Shown: positions 7,308-14,786 of the stretch, in pieces
Layout: every line of letters begins with the position of its first letter
Numbering within the stretch: position 1 is the stretch's first letter
Notes under the pieces: model-generated
Databases searched by the model: none
The model's input: only the letters and a program-made list of their open reading frames with translations
What the model was told of the DNA's origin: nothing
Position numbers and translations under genes: made by a program
Origin: VGBK01 sp964548475
GTDB lineage: Bacteria > Actinomycetota > Acidimicrobiia > Spongiisociales > UBA11373
DNA: 19,070 nt
Reading direction: 5' to 3'
Assembly (NCBI GenBank): GCA_964548475.1
Contig: CAZJRF010000033.1
Location: 1 to 19,070, forward strand

Positions 7308-8150
7308 ATGAAGACCTGGCGTGTGCTGGCATTGGCAACTCTGGTAGTGACGGCCCTGCCTGCCGTCGCCGTCGGCGCGCCCGCTCCGGCGACCTGCGCC
7401 GGGGTCCCGGTCACCCAGACCGGCCCCACCGACGGCCCCGAGTACATCTACGGCACCGCCGGCGACGACGTGATCAACGGAGGTGGGGGGGACGACATCA
7501 TCTACGGCTACGGCGGGGCCGACCGCATCTGCGGAGGCGGCGGCAACGACGTCATCTATGGGCACGACGGCACCAACATTCTGTATGGGGACGACGGCAA
7601 CGACCGCCTGGTGGGGGGGCCTCACTTCGACACCGCCTACGGCGGCCGCGGCGACGACACGCTGGTCGCCGCCGGGGGCAACAAGAGCCGCATGTACGGA
7701 AACGGCGGCAACGACCGCATCGTCCTGGAAGGAGGCAACGACCACCTGGTCAACGGGGGAACCGGCCGCGACACGCTCGACCTCCGCCACGCCTCCCAAC
7801 CGGTCACCGTGCGCCTGGACTGGACTCCGGGCAACTTGTTCTTCGGTGGTGTGTTCTCCGGAACCATCACCAGCATCGAGCATGCATATGGGGGGCCCGG
7901 CAACGACCTGCTGGTGGGGAACGACCGCCGCAACCGCCTGCGCGGGCAGGGCGGAGACGACATTGTGTGGGGGCGGGGGCAGAAGGACCGCCTACTCGGC
8001 AAGGCGGGCAACGACCAGCTATGGGGCGAAGCGGGCAACGACTACCTGTCGGGCGGACCCGGGTACGACAAGCTGATCGGCGGCGCGGATTGGGACAGGT
8101 GCTCCGGCGAGGAGACATACGACTGCGAGGTGCAGCTCGTCACCCCGTAG
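7308..8150 (+). CDS. Secreted RTX-type (haemolysin-like calcium-binding) repeat protein
   Basis: The 280-residue protein starts at the ATG at 7308, with GGGAGG six bases upstream; a TTG 13 codons earlier has no support. Residues 1-26 are a Sec signal peptide ending in VAVGAPA. From about residue 45 the sequence is almost only nonapeptides of the GGxGxDxhx type (GTAGDDVIN, GGGGDDIIY, GGGGNDVIY, GDDGNDRLV and others). There are about twelve, then a non-repeat insert of about 35 residues (VTVRLDWTPGNLFFGGVF), then about seven more. By family these turns bind calcium and form a beta-roll outside the cell. No enzymatic domain or transmembrane anchor is visible, and Cys residues occur at the edges of the roll. 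It is probably a structural or matrix protein. A role in toxicity cannot be claimed. Confidence 0.88.
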   Translation: MKTWRVLALATLVVTALPAVAVGAPAPATCAGVPVTQTGPTDGPEYIYGTAGDDVINGGGGDDIIYGYGGADRICGGGGNDVIYGHDGTNILYGDDGNDRLVGGPHFDTAYGGRGDDTLVAAGGNKSRMYGNGGNDRIVLEGGNDHLVNGGTGRDTLDLRHASQPVTVRLDWTPGNLFFGGVFSGTITSIEHAYGGPGNDLLVGNDRRNRLRGQGGDDIVWGRGQKDRLLGKAGNDQLWGEAGNDYLSGGPGYDKLIGGADWDRCSGEETYDCEVQLVTP

Positions 8151-8174
8151 CCGGGTGCTGAACCGGTACAGATC

Positions 8175-8429
8175 GCCTCTCTCCATCTCCCTGCGGATGG
8201 CTGCTTCGCCAATCGGCCACCTAGACACGTCCCAGGTGTGGAAGCCCAGGCCGATCCCCCGGCCCAGCCCGGGCCACATCGGCTAGGAGTGGCCATGGCC
8301 GTCGCTGGGCACCCACCAGATCACCACCAGCAACCCGTTCACCAGGACGTAGGCCACGATGTGGCCCCAGCAGTCCCGCTTCTCCTTCCGGCGTCTGATG
8401 GCAGCCAGGCGGCGCTCCTGATCATCCAT
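8175..8429 (-). pseudogene. 2TM-domain protein gene interrupted by a TAG codon
   Basis: From an ATG at 8429 the frame gives MDDQERRLAAIRRRKEK, then RDCWGHIVAYVLVNGLLVVIWW, the first half of the 2TM domain (basic N-terminus, His-containing helix, Asn-Gly break). A TAG at 8285-8283 stops it after 48 residues. In the same frame beyond the stop the second half follows at once: PMWPGLGRGIGLGFHTWDV, then EAAIRREMERG, the usual domain end. The stop falls where homologues typically carry Trp (WP.WP), so a single TGG to TAG change explains it. The frame stays open past 8175 into the 3' end of the convergent RTX gene, so the natural stop also seems lost. It could instead be a sequencing error or a truncated one-helix peptide. 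Confidence 0.7.
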
Positions 8430-8525
8430 GGCCACCACCACGCGTAGAGGTTGGCTGAGACCCGGCGCGCGGCACGCCTGCCCGGCAGGAGCCTTACCAT
8501 GACGTGCCGGAGGTCGAACAAGCCC

Positions 8526-9851
8526 ATGGCCAAACAAGAAGAGTACGTACTACGCACCGTCGAAGAACGGGGCATCCGCTTCATCCGCCTCTGGTTCACC
8601 GACGTGCTCGGGTTCCTCAAGTCGTTCGCCATCACCCCGGCCGAGTTGGAGACCGCCTTCGAGGAGGGCATGGGCTTCGACGGGTCTTCCATCGAGGGAT
8701 TCTCGCGGGTGCAGGAGTCGGACATGCTGGCCCGCCCCGACCCCACCACCTTCTCGATCCTCCCTTGGCGCGGCTCGGAGAGCGTGGGGCGGATGTTCTG
8801 CAACATCATCATGCCCGACGGCGAGCCCTTTGAGGGCGACCCCCGGTCGGTGCTCCAGCGCAACCTGCAGCGCGCTGCCGACCTGGGCTTCACCTTCTAC
8901 GTCGGCCCCGAGGTGGAGTACTTCTACTTTGCCGACACCGGGGAGGAACCGCAGGTGCTCGACCGGGGCGGGTACTTCGACCTGACCCCCCTCGACGTGG
9001 CCCAGCAGTACCGCCGCGACACCATCACCGCCCTGGAGGCGCTAGGCATCTCGGTGGAGTCGGCTCACCACGAGGTCTCTCCCAGCCAGCATGAACTGGA
9101 CCTGCGTCACACCGATGCGCTCACCATGGCCGACAACCTGATGACCACCCGCCTGGCCGTCAAGGAGATCGCGCTGGAACACGGCATCTACGCCACCTTC
9201 ATGCCCAAGCCGATCGAGGGGGTGGACGGGAGCGGCCTGCACCTGCACCTCTCCCTTTTCGAGGGGGACCGCAACGCCTTCTACGACCCGGGCGCCGAGC
9301 ACGGCCTGTCGCGCGTGGCGCGCGGGTTCATCGCCGGGCTGCTGCAACACGCCGCCCCCATCACCGCGATCACCAACCAGTGGGTGAACTCCTACAAGCG
9401 GCTGGTGGGCGGCTTCGACGCCCCGGTGTACGTCGCCTGGGCGCGCAACAACCAATCCGCCCTGGTGCGGGTTCCCTCAGCCAAGACGGGAAAGCCCACC
9501 GCCACCCGGGTCGAGTACCGCGCCCCCGACCCGGCCTGCAACCCCTACCTGGCCTTCTCGGTGATCCTGGCCGCCGGTCTCGACGCCATCGAAAACGGCA
9601 CCGCCCTGCCCCCCGAGGCCACCGACAACCTGTTCGACCTCACCGACGAAGAACGGGCGGCCGACCGGGTGGGACGTCTGCCCGGCACGCTGGCGGAGGC
9701 CCTCGACGCCATGGAGGCCTCGGAACTGGTGGCCGGCGCGCTGGGTGAGCACCTGTTTGAATGGTTTCTGCGTAACAAGCGGCGGGAGTGGGACCGCTAC
9801 CAGCGCCACGTCTCCCGCTTCGAATTGCGGGAGTACCTGCCCATCCTCTGA
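8526..9851 (+). CDS. glnA2: GlnA2-type glutamine synthetase (GSI-alpha)
   Basis: The 441-residue protein matches the mycobacterial and streptomycete GlnA2 layout almost line by line: EEYVLRTVEERGIRFIRLWF, TDVLGFLKSFAI, DGSSIEGFSRVQESDM, AHHEVSPSQHELDLR, NQWVNSYKRLV, NPYLAFSVILAAGLDAIE and LFEWFLRNKRREWDRY. The adenylylation Tyr of GSI-beta is absent (DNLFDLTDEER). Biosynthetic activity was reported for mycobacterial GlnA2, while Streptomyces GlnA2 glutamylates polyamines, so glutamine synthesis is not certain. The start is the ATG at 8526 by homology, with GGAGG 12 bases upstream; an in-frame ATG at 8498 has a better spaced AGGAG and would add nine residues. The stop overlaps the ATG of the regulator gene by one base (TGATG), so the two are very likely co-translated. 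Confidence 0.93.
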   Translation: MAKQEEYVLRTVEERGIRFIRLWFTDVLGFLKSFAITPAELETAFEEGMGFDGSSIEGFSRVQESDMLARPDPTTFSILPWRGSESVGRMFCNIIMPDGEPFEGDPRSVLQRNLQRAADLGFTFYVGPEVEYFYFADTGEEPQVLDRGGYFDLTPLDVAQQYRRDTITALEALGISVESAHHEVSPSQHELDLRHTDALTMADNLMTTRLAVKEIALEHGIYATFMPKPIEGVDGSGLHLHLSLFEGDRNAFYDPGAEHGLSRVARGFIAGLLQHAAPITAITNQWVNSYKRLVGGFDAPVYVAWARNNQSALVRVPSAKTGKPTATRVEYRAPDPACNPYLAFSVILAAGLDAIENGTALPPEATDNLFDLTDEERAADRVGRLPGTLAEALDAMEASELVAGALGEHLFEWFLRNKRREWDRYQRHVSRFELREYLPIL

Positions 9852-10498
9852 TGCTGATCGCCGTTCACCCCGAGCAGCCCTCCCCGCTGCTGGTAGAGGC
9901 TCTCCTGGCCGTGGGGTGCCGGCCGGTGCCGGTAGCCGACGCCGCCGCGGTTGCCGACCAGGAGCCGGAGGGCGGGTGGGCGGCCCTGGTAGTGGAGTTG
10001 GGCGTCGACCCGACCGCCGCTCTCTCCCTGGCCCGGCGGGTGCGGCGCGACGGCATCCCCCCCGTGCTGATCGTCGCCACCCGGGCCCAGGTCGCCGCCC
10101 TGACCCCCGAGGCCGCCGACGACTTGCTGCTCTCTCCCATTGACCCGGCCGAGCTCTCCTGGCGCCTCCGGCGGCTGCGGGTGGTGGGCGGCGGCGAGCC
10201 CCCGCAGGAAGTGGTGAGCTTCAAGGACCTGGAGTTGAACCTGGCCACCTACCAGGCCCGCCTGGCCGGGGTCCCCCTGGACCTCACCTACATGGAGTAC
10301 GAGCTGCTGCGCTTCTTCGCCGCCCATCCCGCCCGGGTCTGGAGCCGGGAGCAGTTGCTCGCCCGGGTGTGGGGGTACGACTACTTCGGGGGCGCCCGCA
10401 CGGTGGACGTCCACGTGCGACGGCTGCGGGCGAAGTTGGGAGAGACCCGGGCCTCCTGGATAGGCACGGTCCGCTCGGTGGGCTACCGCTTCGGCTGA
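9851..10498 (+). CDS. glnR: GlnR-like orphan response regulator with degenerate receiver
   Basis: The 215-residue protein has a receiver-like domain (about 1-105) and an OmpR/PhoB winged helix (about 115-215). The C-terminal half carries the GlnR hallmarks LDLTYMEYELLRFF, ARVWGYDYFGG, TVDVHVRRLRAKLG and IGTVRSVGYRFG. The receiver has lost its chemistry: no acidic pair in the first strand (LIAVHPEQ), Glu49 in place of the phospho-acceptor Asp, and Ser95 in place of the conserved Lys; only Thr77 remains. Streptomyces GlnR also works without phosphorylation, as a dimer, which fits. There is no histidine kinase next to it. The ATG at 9851 shares its A with the glnA2 stop codon, so translation is coupled. 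The expected role is control of nitrogen genes, and a candidate target site lies upstream of glnA at 5439-5487. A second GlnR/RegX3-like paralogue elsewhere would weaken the gene-symbol assignment. Confidence 0.8.
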   Translation: MLIAVHPEQPSPLLVEALLAVGCRPVPVADAAAVADQEPEGGWAALVVELGVDPTAALSLARRVRRDGIPPVLIVATRAQVAALTPEAADDLLLSPIDPAELSWRLRRLRVVGGGEPPQEVVSFKDLELNLATYQARLAGVPLDLTYMEYELLRFFAAHPARVWSREQLLARVWGYDYFGGARTVDVHVRRLRAKLGETRASWIGTVRSVGYRFG

Positions 10499-10621
10499 CC
10501 TGCCCCCGTCGCGAGCCGTCGTCCGCCTGCCACCGGCACGTTCACGGTCGGCCCGCCCAAGGCCCCGGATCACCCGACTATCGTCGAGTCCCGCACTGCC
10601 GAGTCGAGTCGCGAGGTACTC

Positions 10622-11947
10622 ATGCCCGAGACACCGAAGTTGCAGCGCTGGACCGTGGTGGTCGGCGCCATCCTCATCCAGCTGTGCCTGGGAGCCATCT
10701 ACGCCTGGTCGGTCTTCGCGTCCAAGCTGAAGGATGCCGAAGACGTCGGGGGAGGCGGCTGGAGCAACGCCCGCACCCAGGTCGTCTTCGCGGTGGGGCT
10801 GGCCATGTTCGCCCTGGTCATGGTGTTCGCCGGACGGCGCCTGGCCACCTGGGGGCCGCAGCGCCTGTCCGTGATCGGCGGTGTCCTGCTCGGGGCCGGC
10901 TATGCCCTCGCCGGCATCGGCGGGGGGACCTCCTTCTGGATGGTGCTGCTCGGGGTCGGTTTTGTGGGCGGCGCCGGCATCGGCTTCGCCTACGTGGTCC
11001 CCATCGCCGTGGGCATGCGCTGGTTCCCCGATCGCAAGGGCATGATCAGCGGCGCAGCAGTGACCGGCTTCGGCTTCGGCGCCCTGCTGTGGATGAAGCT
11101 GGCCGGCGGCTGGGGCAAGCTCATCGAGAACCTCGGCCTGGGAGCTACCTTCGCCATCCTCGGCGGCATCTTCCTGGTGCTGGTGGTGCTGGGCAGCATC
11201 ACCATGCGCATGCCGCCGGCCGGATGGCTGCCCGCTGGCTACGTACCGCCGGCGGCGACCGCGGCCGGGGGGACCGGCTTCAAGCCCCTCGAGATGCTGC
11301 GTACCCCGCAGTTCTATCTCATCTTTCTCACCTTCACCGTGTCGGCCGGGGCCGGCCTAATGGCGATCGGGCTCATGAAGCTATACCCGGTGGAGGCGCT
11401 TCAGCCCGGACTGACCGAGGTGGACGCCAAGGCGGTGGCCGAGACCGCGATGGCGGTGTTCTTCGCCCTCGCCAACGGCATTGGGCGCCTCGCCTGGGGG
11501 GCCCTCAGCGACCGCCTGGGTCGCAAGCTCTCGGTGGTGGTAATGGCCGCCTCGCAGGGCGTGCTGCTCTTCCTGTTCATTCCCATGGCCGGCAGCACGG
11601 CCATGCTCTACCTGGGCGCCACCCTCATCGGCTTCAACTTCGGTGGCAACTTCGCCCTCTTCCCCGCCCTGACCGCCGACAAGTTCGGCAACGAGTCCGT
11701 GGGACAGAACTACCCCTGGGTGTTCCTCTCCTACGGCCTGGGCGGCATCATCTTCCCCATCCTGGGCGGGGCCTTGGGTGATGCGGGCAACTTCCCGCTG
11801 GCCTTCGTCATCTGCGCTATTGCCTGCCTGGTGGGAGCGGTGACCACCTCCCTGGTGTTCACCCCCAGCCGCGAGGAAGCGGCCAAGCCCTTCACGATGC
11901 GCGGGTTCCTGGCCAACGCCAACCTCTTCGAGCGCAACCAGGCCTAG
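10622..11947 (+). CDS. MFS transporter, OFA (oxalate/formate antiporter-like) family
   Basis: The 441-residue polytopic membrane protein should have twelve helices. It begins with the OFA-type first helix (QRWTVVVGAILIQLCLGAIYAWSVF, positions about 8-32), has the cytoplasmic loop RWFPDRKGMISG after helix 4-5, the second-half MFS motif GALSDRLGRK, and FNFGGNFALFPALTADKFG, all typical of OFA members that exchange small carboxylates. The substrate cannot be read from the sequence. The ATG at 10622 follows GCGAGG at a spacing of about 6 bases. It lies 123 bases after the glnR-like gene on the same strand with no terminator between, so it may share the transcript; a role in moving a carbon or nitrogen compound handled by GlnA2 is speculation. 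A strong hairpin follows it. Confidence 0.9.
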   Translation: MPETPKLQRWTVVVGAILIQLCLGAIYAWSVFASKLKDAEDVGGGGWSNARTQVVFAVGLAMFALVMVFAGRRLATWGPQRLSVIGGVLLGAGYALAGIGGGTSFWMVLLGVGFVGGAGIGFAYVVPIAVGMRWFPDRKGMISGAAVTGFGFGALLWMKLAGGWGKLIENLGLGATFAILGGIFLVLVVLGSITMRMPPAGWLPAGYVPPAATAAGGTGFKPLEMLRTPQFYLIFLTFTVSAGAGLMAIGLMKLYPVEALQPGLTEVDAKAVAETAMAVFFALANGIGRLAWGALSDRLGRKLSVVVMAASQGVLLFLFIPMAGSTAMLYLGATLIGFNFGGNFALFPALTADKFGNESVGQNYPWVFLSYGLGGIIFPILGGALGDAGNFPLAFVICAIACLVGAVTTSLVFTPSREEAAKPFTMRGFLANANLFERNQA

Positions 11948-11970
11948 CCGCCCGGGGTGCCCAGAAGATA

Positions 11971-11998
11971 GGGACCGGGAGCGATTGCTCCCGGTCCC
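11971..11998 (+). terminator. Strong hairpin terminator after the OFA transporter
   Basis: A perfect 12-base stem, GGGACCGGGAGC (11971-11982) paired with GCTCCCGGTCCC (11987-11998), has a GATT loop. It lies 23 bases after the stop codon and 105 bases before the convergent glycosyltransferase stop. There is no U tract. Confidence 0.75.
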
Positions 11999-12073
11999 TC
12001 GCGTCGGCCGCCCCGGCGCCGACCGCCCGGTCGCCGGAGTTGGGCGGCCGCCCGGGCCGGAGCAGAACCGGGA

Positions 12074-12094
12074 TTCCCGCATCTCCGCCGGGAA
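12074..12094 (-). terminator. Weak hairpin after the first glycosyltransferase gene
   Basis: TTCCCG (12074-12079) and CGGGAA (12089-12094) form a 6-base stem with a 9-base loop, ten bases past the stop of the minus-strand glycosyltransferase gene. It is short and has no U tract, so it is only a candidate. Confidence 0.3.
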
Positions 12095-12103
12095 CGCGAC
12101 GGC

Positions 12104-13324
12104 CTACCGTTTCGGCTGACCTGCCGCCTCGCCGGTCTCCCCCTCGACCAGTGAGAGCATGACCCGCTCCAGGTCGGCGAAGTGCGCCTCCCAGGACCAA
12201 CGCTCCTCAATCAGGCGCCGGGCCCGCGCCCCGATCTCCCGGCCCAGGCCCGCGTCCTCCAGGAGGCGGGCGACCGCGGCGGCGAAGGCCGGCGGGTCGT
12301 CGGCCACCAGCACCTCCTCACCGGGGACCGCCCCAATGCCCTCATTGGCGACGGAGGTGATCACCATAGGAAGGCCCATCGACATCCCCTCCAGCACCTT
12401 GTTCTGCAGGCCCGCCCCCACCCGGAGCGGGTCGATGCCCACCGCCGACCGTTCCAGGTAAGGCCGCAGGTCGGGAACCCGGCCGGTCACCTCGATCGCC
12501 GGGTCGGCGGCCAGATCGAGCAAGCGGCGCGGCGGGTCGGCCCCCACCACCGCCAGCCTGGCCCCGGGCACCCGGCGGCGCACCAGCGGCAGCATCTCGG
12601 TCGCGAACCACTCCACCGCATCGGAGTTGGGCCCGTACCCCATGTTCCCGGTGAAGACAATGAGCCCCTCCTCGGCGACGGCGCCGGGAGAGGGGGTGAA
12701 GTAGGCGAAGTCCACCCCGTGCGGGTTGATGACGACGTTGGCCGGGCGCGGCAGGCCCAGGGCGGCCACGTCGGTCTCCGAGATCAACAGGCACCGGTCG
12801 AAGCGGGCGGCGACGCCCCGCTCGTAGCGGCGGGCCCGCCCGGCCTCGAGGCCGTAGGCCGCCCGTCGCAGCGGGCTCCGCGAGAAGCGGGCCAGCCGCC
12901 CGTAGTTAAGAGCCATGGAGATCTGCATGGCCAGGATGCCCGGCCCGGCCCGGTGGTGGGTCAGGTACTCGGCCATGCGGATGGTGTGGGCGTAGACCAG
13001 GTCGGGACGGAACTCCGCGATCACCGTGCGCAGGCGCCGGGCCATCGCCGGAGAGCGGTAGTAATGCACCTGGAGAGGACGGAGAGAGGCCAGGCCCAGG
13101 GCGGTCCGCCCGTAGGCGGCCGCCCGGCCCAGCGGCACCACCTCCACCCGGTCGGCTACCCCCTCCAACCGCTCCACCCAGGCCGGGTCTTGCCCCGGCT
13201 CCAAGAAGCAAACCAGGGCCACCGAGTGCCGACGAGAGAAGTGCCGGACCAGGTTGTAGACGGTCAGCCGGTCGCCCTTGTCCAACGGCCACGGGAACCG
13301 GGGCGCCGCTACCAGCAGCCGCAT
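12104..13324 (-). CDS. Glycosyltransferase, GT4 / PEP-CTERM-type sugar transferase-like
   Basis: The 406-residue protein should move a sugar from a nucleotide-sugar donor onto a surface glycan or lipid-linked intermediate at the inner membrane face. The GT-B fold is visible in the N-terminal RFPWPLDKGDRLTVYNLVRH segment, the linker INPHGVDFAYF, IVFTGNMGYGPNSDAVEWF, and the donor-site block GAGLQNKVLEGMSMGLPMVI with its conserved Glu. The order resembles the sugar transferases found with PEP-CTERM/EpsH exopolysaccharide clusters (TIGR03087-like). The ATG at 13324 is chosen because TGAGGGGG precedes it and the N-terminal strand starts there. Only seven bases separate it from the stop of the AlgD-like gene, and the ribosome site overlaps that stop region, so the two are coupled. 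The acceptor and donor are unknown. A uronic acid from the neighbour's product is a reasonable guess. Confidence 0.88.
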   Translation of the reverse strand: MRLLVAAPRFPWPLDKGDRLTVYNLVRHFSRRHSVALVCFLEPGQDPAWVERLEGVADRVEVVPLGRAAAYGRTALGLASLRPLQVHYYRSPAMARRLRTVIAEFRPDLVYAHTIRMAEYLTHHRAGPGILAMQISMALNYGRLARFSRSPLRRAAYGLEAGRARRYERGVAARFDRCLLISETDVAALGLPRPANVVINPHGVDFAYFTPSPGAVAEEGLIVFTGNMGYGPNSDAVEWFATEMLPLVRRRVPGARLAVVGADPPRRLLDLAADPAIEVTGRVPDLRPYLERSAVGIDPLRVGAGLQNKVLEGMSMGLPMVITSVANEGIGAVPGEEVLVADDPPAFAAAVARLLEDAGLGREIGARARRLIEERWSWEAHFADLERVMLSLVEGETGEAAGQPKR

Positions 13325-13331
13325 GGCCCCC

Positions 13332-14648
13332 TCACCAGGAGAGGCCCCGGTACTGCTCGCCCAGGCCGCCGCGGTCGTCCCACATGCGCACCAGGTCCAC
13401 CAGCACCTGGTCTGTCCGTAGACGCCCGGGCAAGTCGGCGAACTCGGGATCGGCGCGGCCCACCACCACCACCTCGGCATGGCCGAGCACCTCGTCCAGG
13501 TCATGGCTCATCAGAGTGGCGATGTGGGGGATGACCGTCTCGATGTACTCCTTGTTGGCCCCCACCAGACGGGCCAGTGAGACGCGCCCGTCGTAGATGC
13601 GCAGGTTCAGGCCCTTGCCCAGCAGAGCCTCCACCATCCGCACCAGCGGGCTCTCGCGCAGGTCGTCGGTGCCCGGCTTGAAGGACAGTCCCAGCACCCC
13701 GATGCGCCGACGGCCGGCCTCCACCACCAGGTCGATGCCCCGCTGCAGGTGCACCTCGTTGCCGGGGAGGATGGCCCCCAGCACCGGCAGCTCAAGGTCG
13801 TGCGACTTGGCCGCGTGCAGGGCTGCCCGCAGATCCTTGGGCAGGCAAGACCCGCCGAACGCGTAGCCGGGCCGCAGGTAGGCGCCGGAGATGTTCAGCC
13901 GGGTGTCGAGCTTGAAGATGTCGAGCACCGGGAAGGGATCCACTCCCAGAGCCGCGAGAAGCACCCCGATCTCATTGGCGAAGGAGATCTTCAGGGCGTG
14001 AAAGGCGTTGCTCACGTACTTGACCGCCTCGGCTACCCGCAGCCCGGTGCGGACGAGCGGGGCGCCCATCCCCTCATAGAGAGCGGCCACCACGTCGCCG
14101 GCGCGGGAGTCCGCCTCGCCGATCAGGGTGAAGGGGGGCGACTCGAAGTCGCGTACCGCCTCCCCCTCCCGCAGGAACTCGGGGTTGACGCACACGCCGA
14201 AGTCGGGACCGGCCCGACGCCCGGAGGAATCTTCCAGGGCGGGGACGATCACCTCTTCCAAAGTGCCGGGAAGCACCGTGCTGCGCACTGCCACCACGTG
14301 GTACCGGTCGGCGCCGGCCAGCGAGCGGCCCACCGACTCGATCGCCTGCACCAGGTGGTCGAGGTCGAGGCTGCCGTTGCGGCGCGAGGGGGTGCCCACG
14401 CACACCAGCGACACCTGGGTGTCCTGCGCCACCCGGTCGGCGGAGGTGACGGCGGTCAGGCGGCTCGCGGCCAGGGCGGCGGCCAGCCGCTCCCCCAGCC
14501 CCGCCTCGATGACGGGAGAATCCCCCCGGGCCACCATCCCGGCCTTCAGAGGGTTCACGTCCACCCCCAGCACCGTATGGCCACGGGCGGCCAGGCAGGC
14601 AGCGGTGGTGGTGCCCACGTACCCCAGGCCGATGACCGACACTCTCAT
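13332..14648 (-). CDS. algD: GDP-mannose 6-dehydrogenase-like nucleotide-sugar dehydrogenase
   Basis: This NAD-dependent enzyme oxidises the C6 hydroxyl of a nucleotide sugar to a carboxylate. The 438-residue protein is nearly the length of Pseudomonas AlgD, and its key residues keep AlgD numbering: Glu157 (NPEFLRE), Lys210 and Asn214 (VKYVSNAFHA), Cys268 (AFGGSCLPKD) and Asp272. Other AlgD-like stretches are SPVIEAGLG, CVGTPSRRNGSLDL, FKPGTDDLRESPLV and GANKEYIETVIPH. The Rossmann motif is VIGLGYVGTTTA at residues 5-16. GDP-mannose is therefore the most likely substrate, giving GDP-mannuronate, although UDP-glucose cannot be excluded. No other alginate genes are visible, so another mannuronate- or uronate-containing glycan is more likely than alginate. 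The ATG at 14648 is used; a GTG two codons upstream (14654) is closer to GGAGG. The gene is divergent from the sigma-factor gene and coupled to the glycosyltransferase gene downstream. Confidence 0.9.
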   Translation of the reverse strand: MRVSVIGLGYVGTTTAACLAARGHTVLGVDVNPLKAGMVARGDSPVIEAGLGERLAAALAASRLTAVTSADRVAQDTQVSLVCVGTPSRRNGSLDLDHLVQAIESVGRSLAGADRYHVVAVRSTVLPGTLEEVIVPALEDSSGRRAGPDFGVCVNPEFLREGEAVRDFESPPFTLIGEADSRAGDVVAALYEGMGAPLVRTGLRVAEAVKYVSNAFHALKISFANEIGVLLAALGVDPFPVLDIFKLDTRLNISGAYLRPGYAFGGSCLPKDLRAALHAAKSHDLELPVLGAILPGNEVHLQRGIDLVVEAGRRRIGVLGLSFKPGTDDLRESPLVRMVEALLGKGLNLRIYDGRVSLARLVGANKEYIETVIPHIATLMSHDLDEVLGHAEVVVVGRADPEFADLPGRLRTDQVLVDLVRMWDDRGGLGEQYRGLSW

Positions 14649-14737
14649 GTTCACGACCCGGCTTCCTCCGGCGGCGCGGCGCCGGGACGCGAGGGTAGCG
14701 CCCACCGCCTGCTGCCCATGGCCCGACACCACCGCCG

Positions 14738-14763
14738 GGAACGAATACAAACGCCCGTACGTT
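14738..14763 (+). promoter_or_regulatory. Candidate ECF-type promoter of the sigma-factor gene
   Basis: GGAAC (14738-14742) and GTT (14761-14763) are separated by exactly 18 bases, the spacing used by SigE/SigH/SigR-class ECF factors of actinobacteria. The start site would fall about 15 bases before the ATG at 14787. An AACG-n6-CGTT inverted repeat lies within it. No good housekeeping -35/-10 pair is evident in this gap. Confidence 0.5.
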
Positions 14764-14786
14764 CTATATGGTGAGGCCGCAGACCT

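Noticed and set aside
8430..8525. GlnR operator upstream of glnA2
   Set aside because: I looked for GTnAC/GAAAC half-sites in 11-base phase and found none convincing here.
10369..11781. 470-codon plus-strand frame overlapping glnR and the MFS gene
   Set aside because: Arg/Gly/His-rich, spans two real genes in another frame, and has no domain.
12182..13534. 450-codon plus-strand frame opposite the first glycosyltransferase gene
   Set aside because: Antisense shadow rich in Arg, His and Pro. The minus-strand frame has a full GT-B protein.
13749..14774. 341-codon plus-strand frame opposite the AlgD-like gene
   Set aside because: Antisense shadow of an enzyme with all its catalytic residues. 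No signal of its own.
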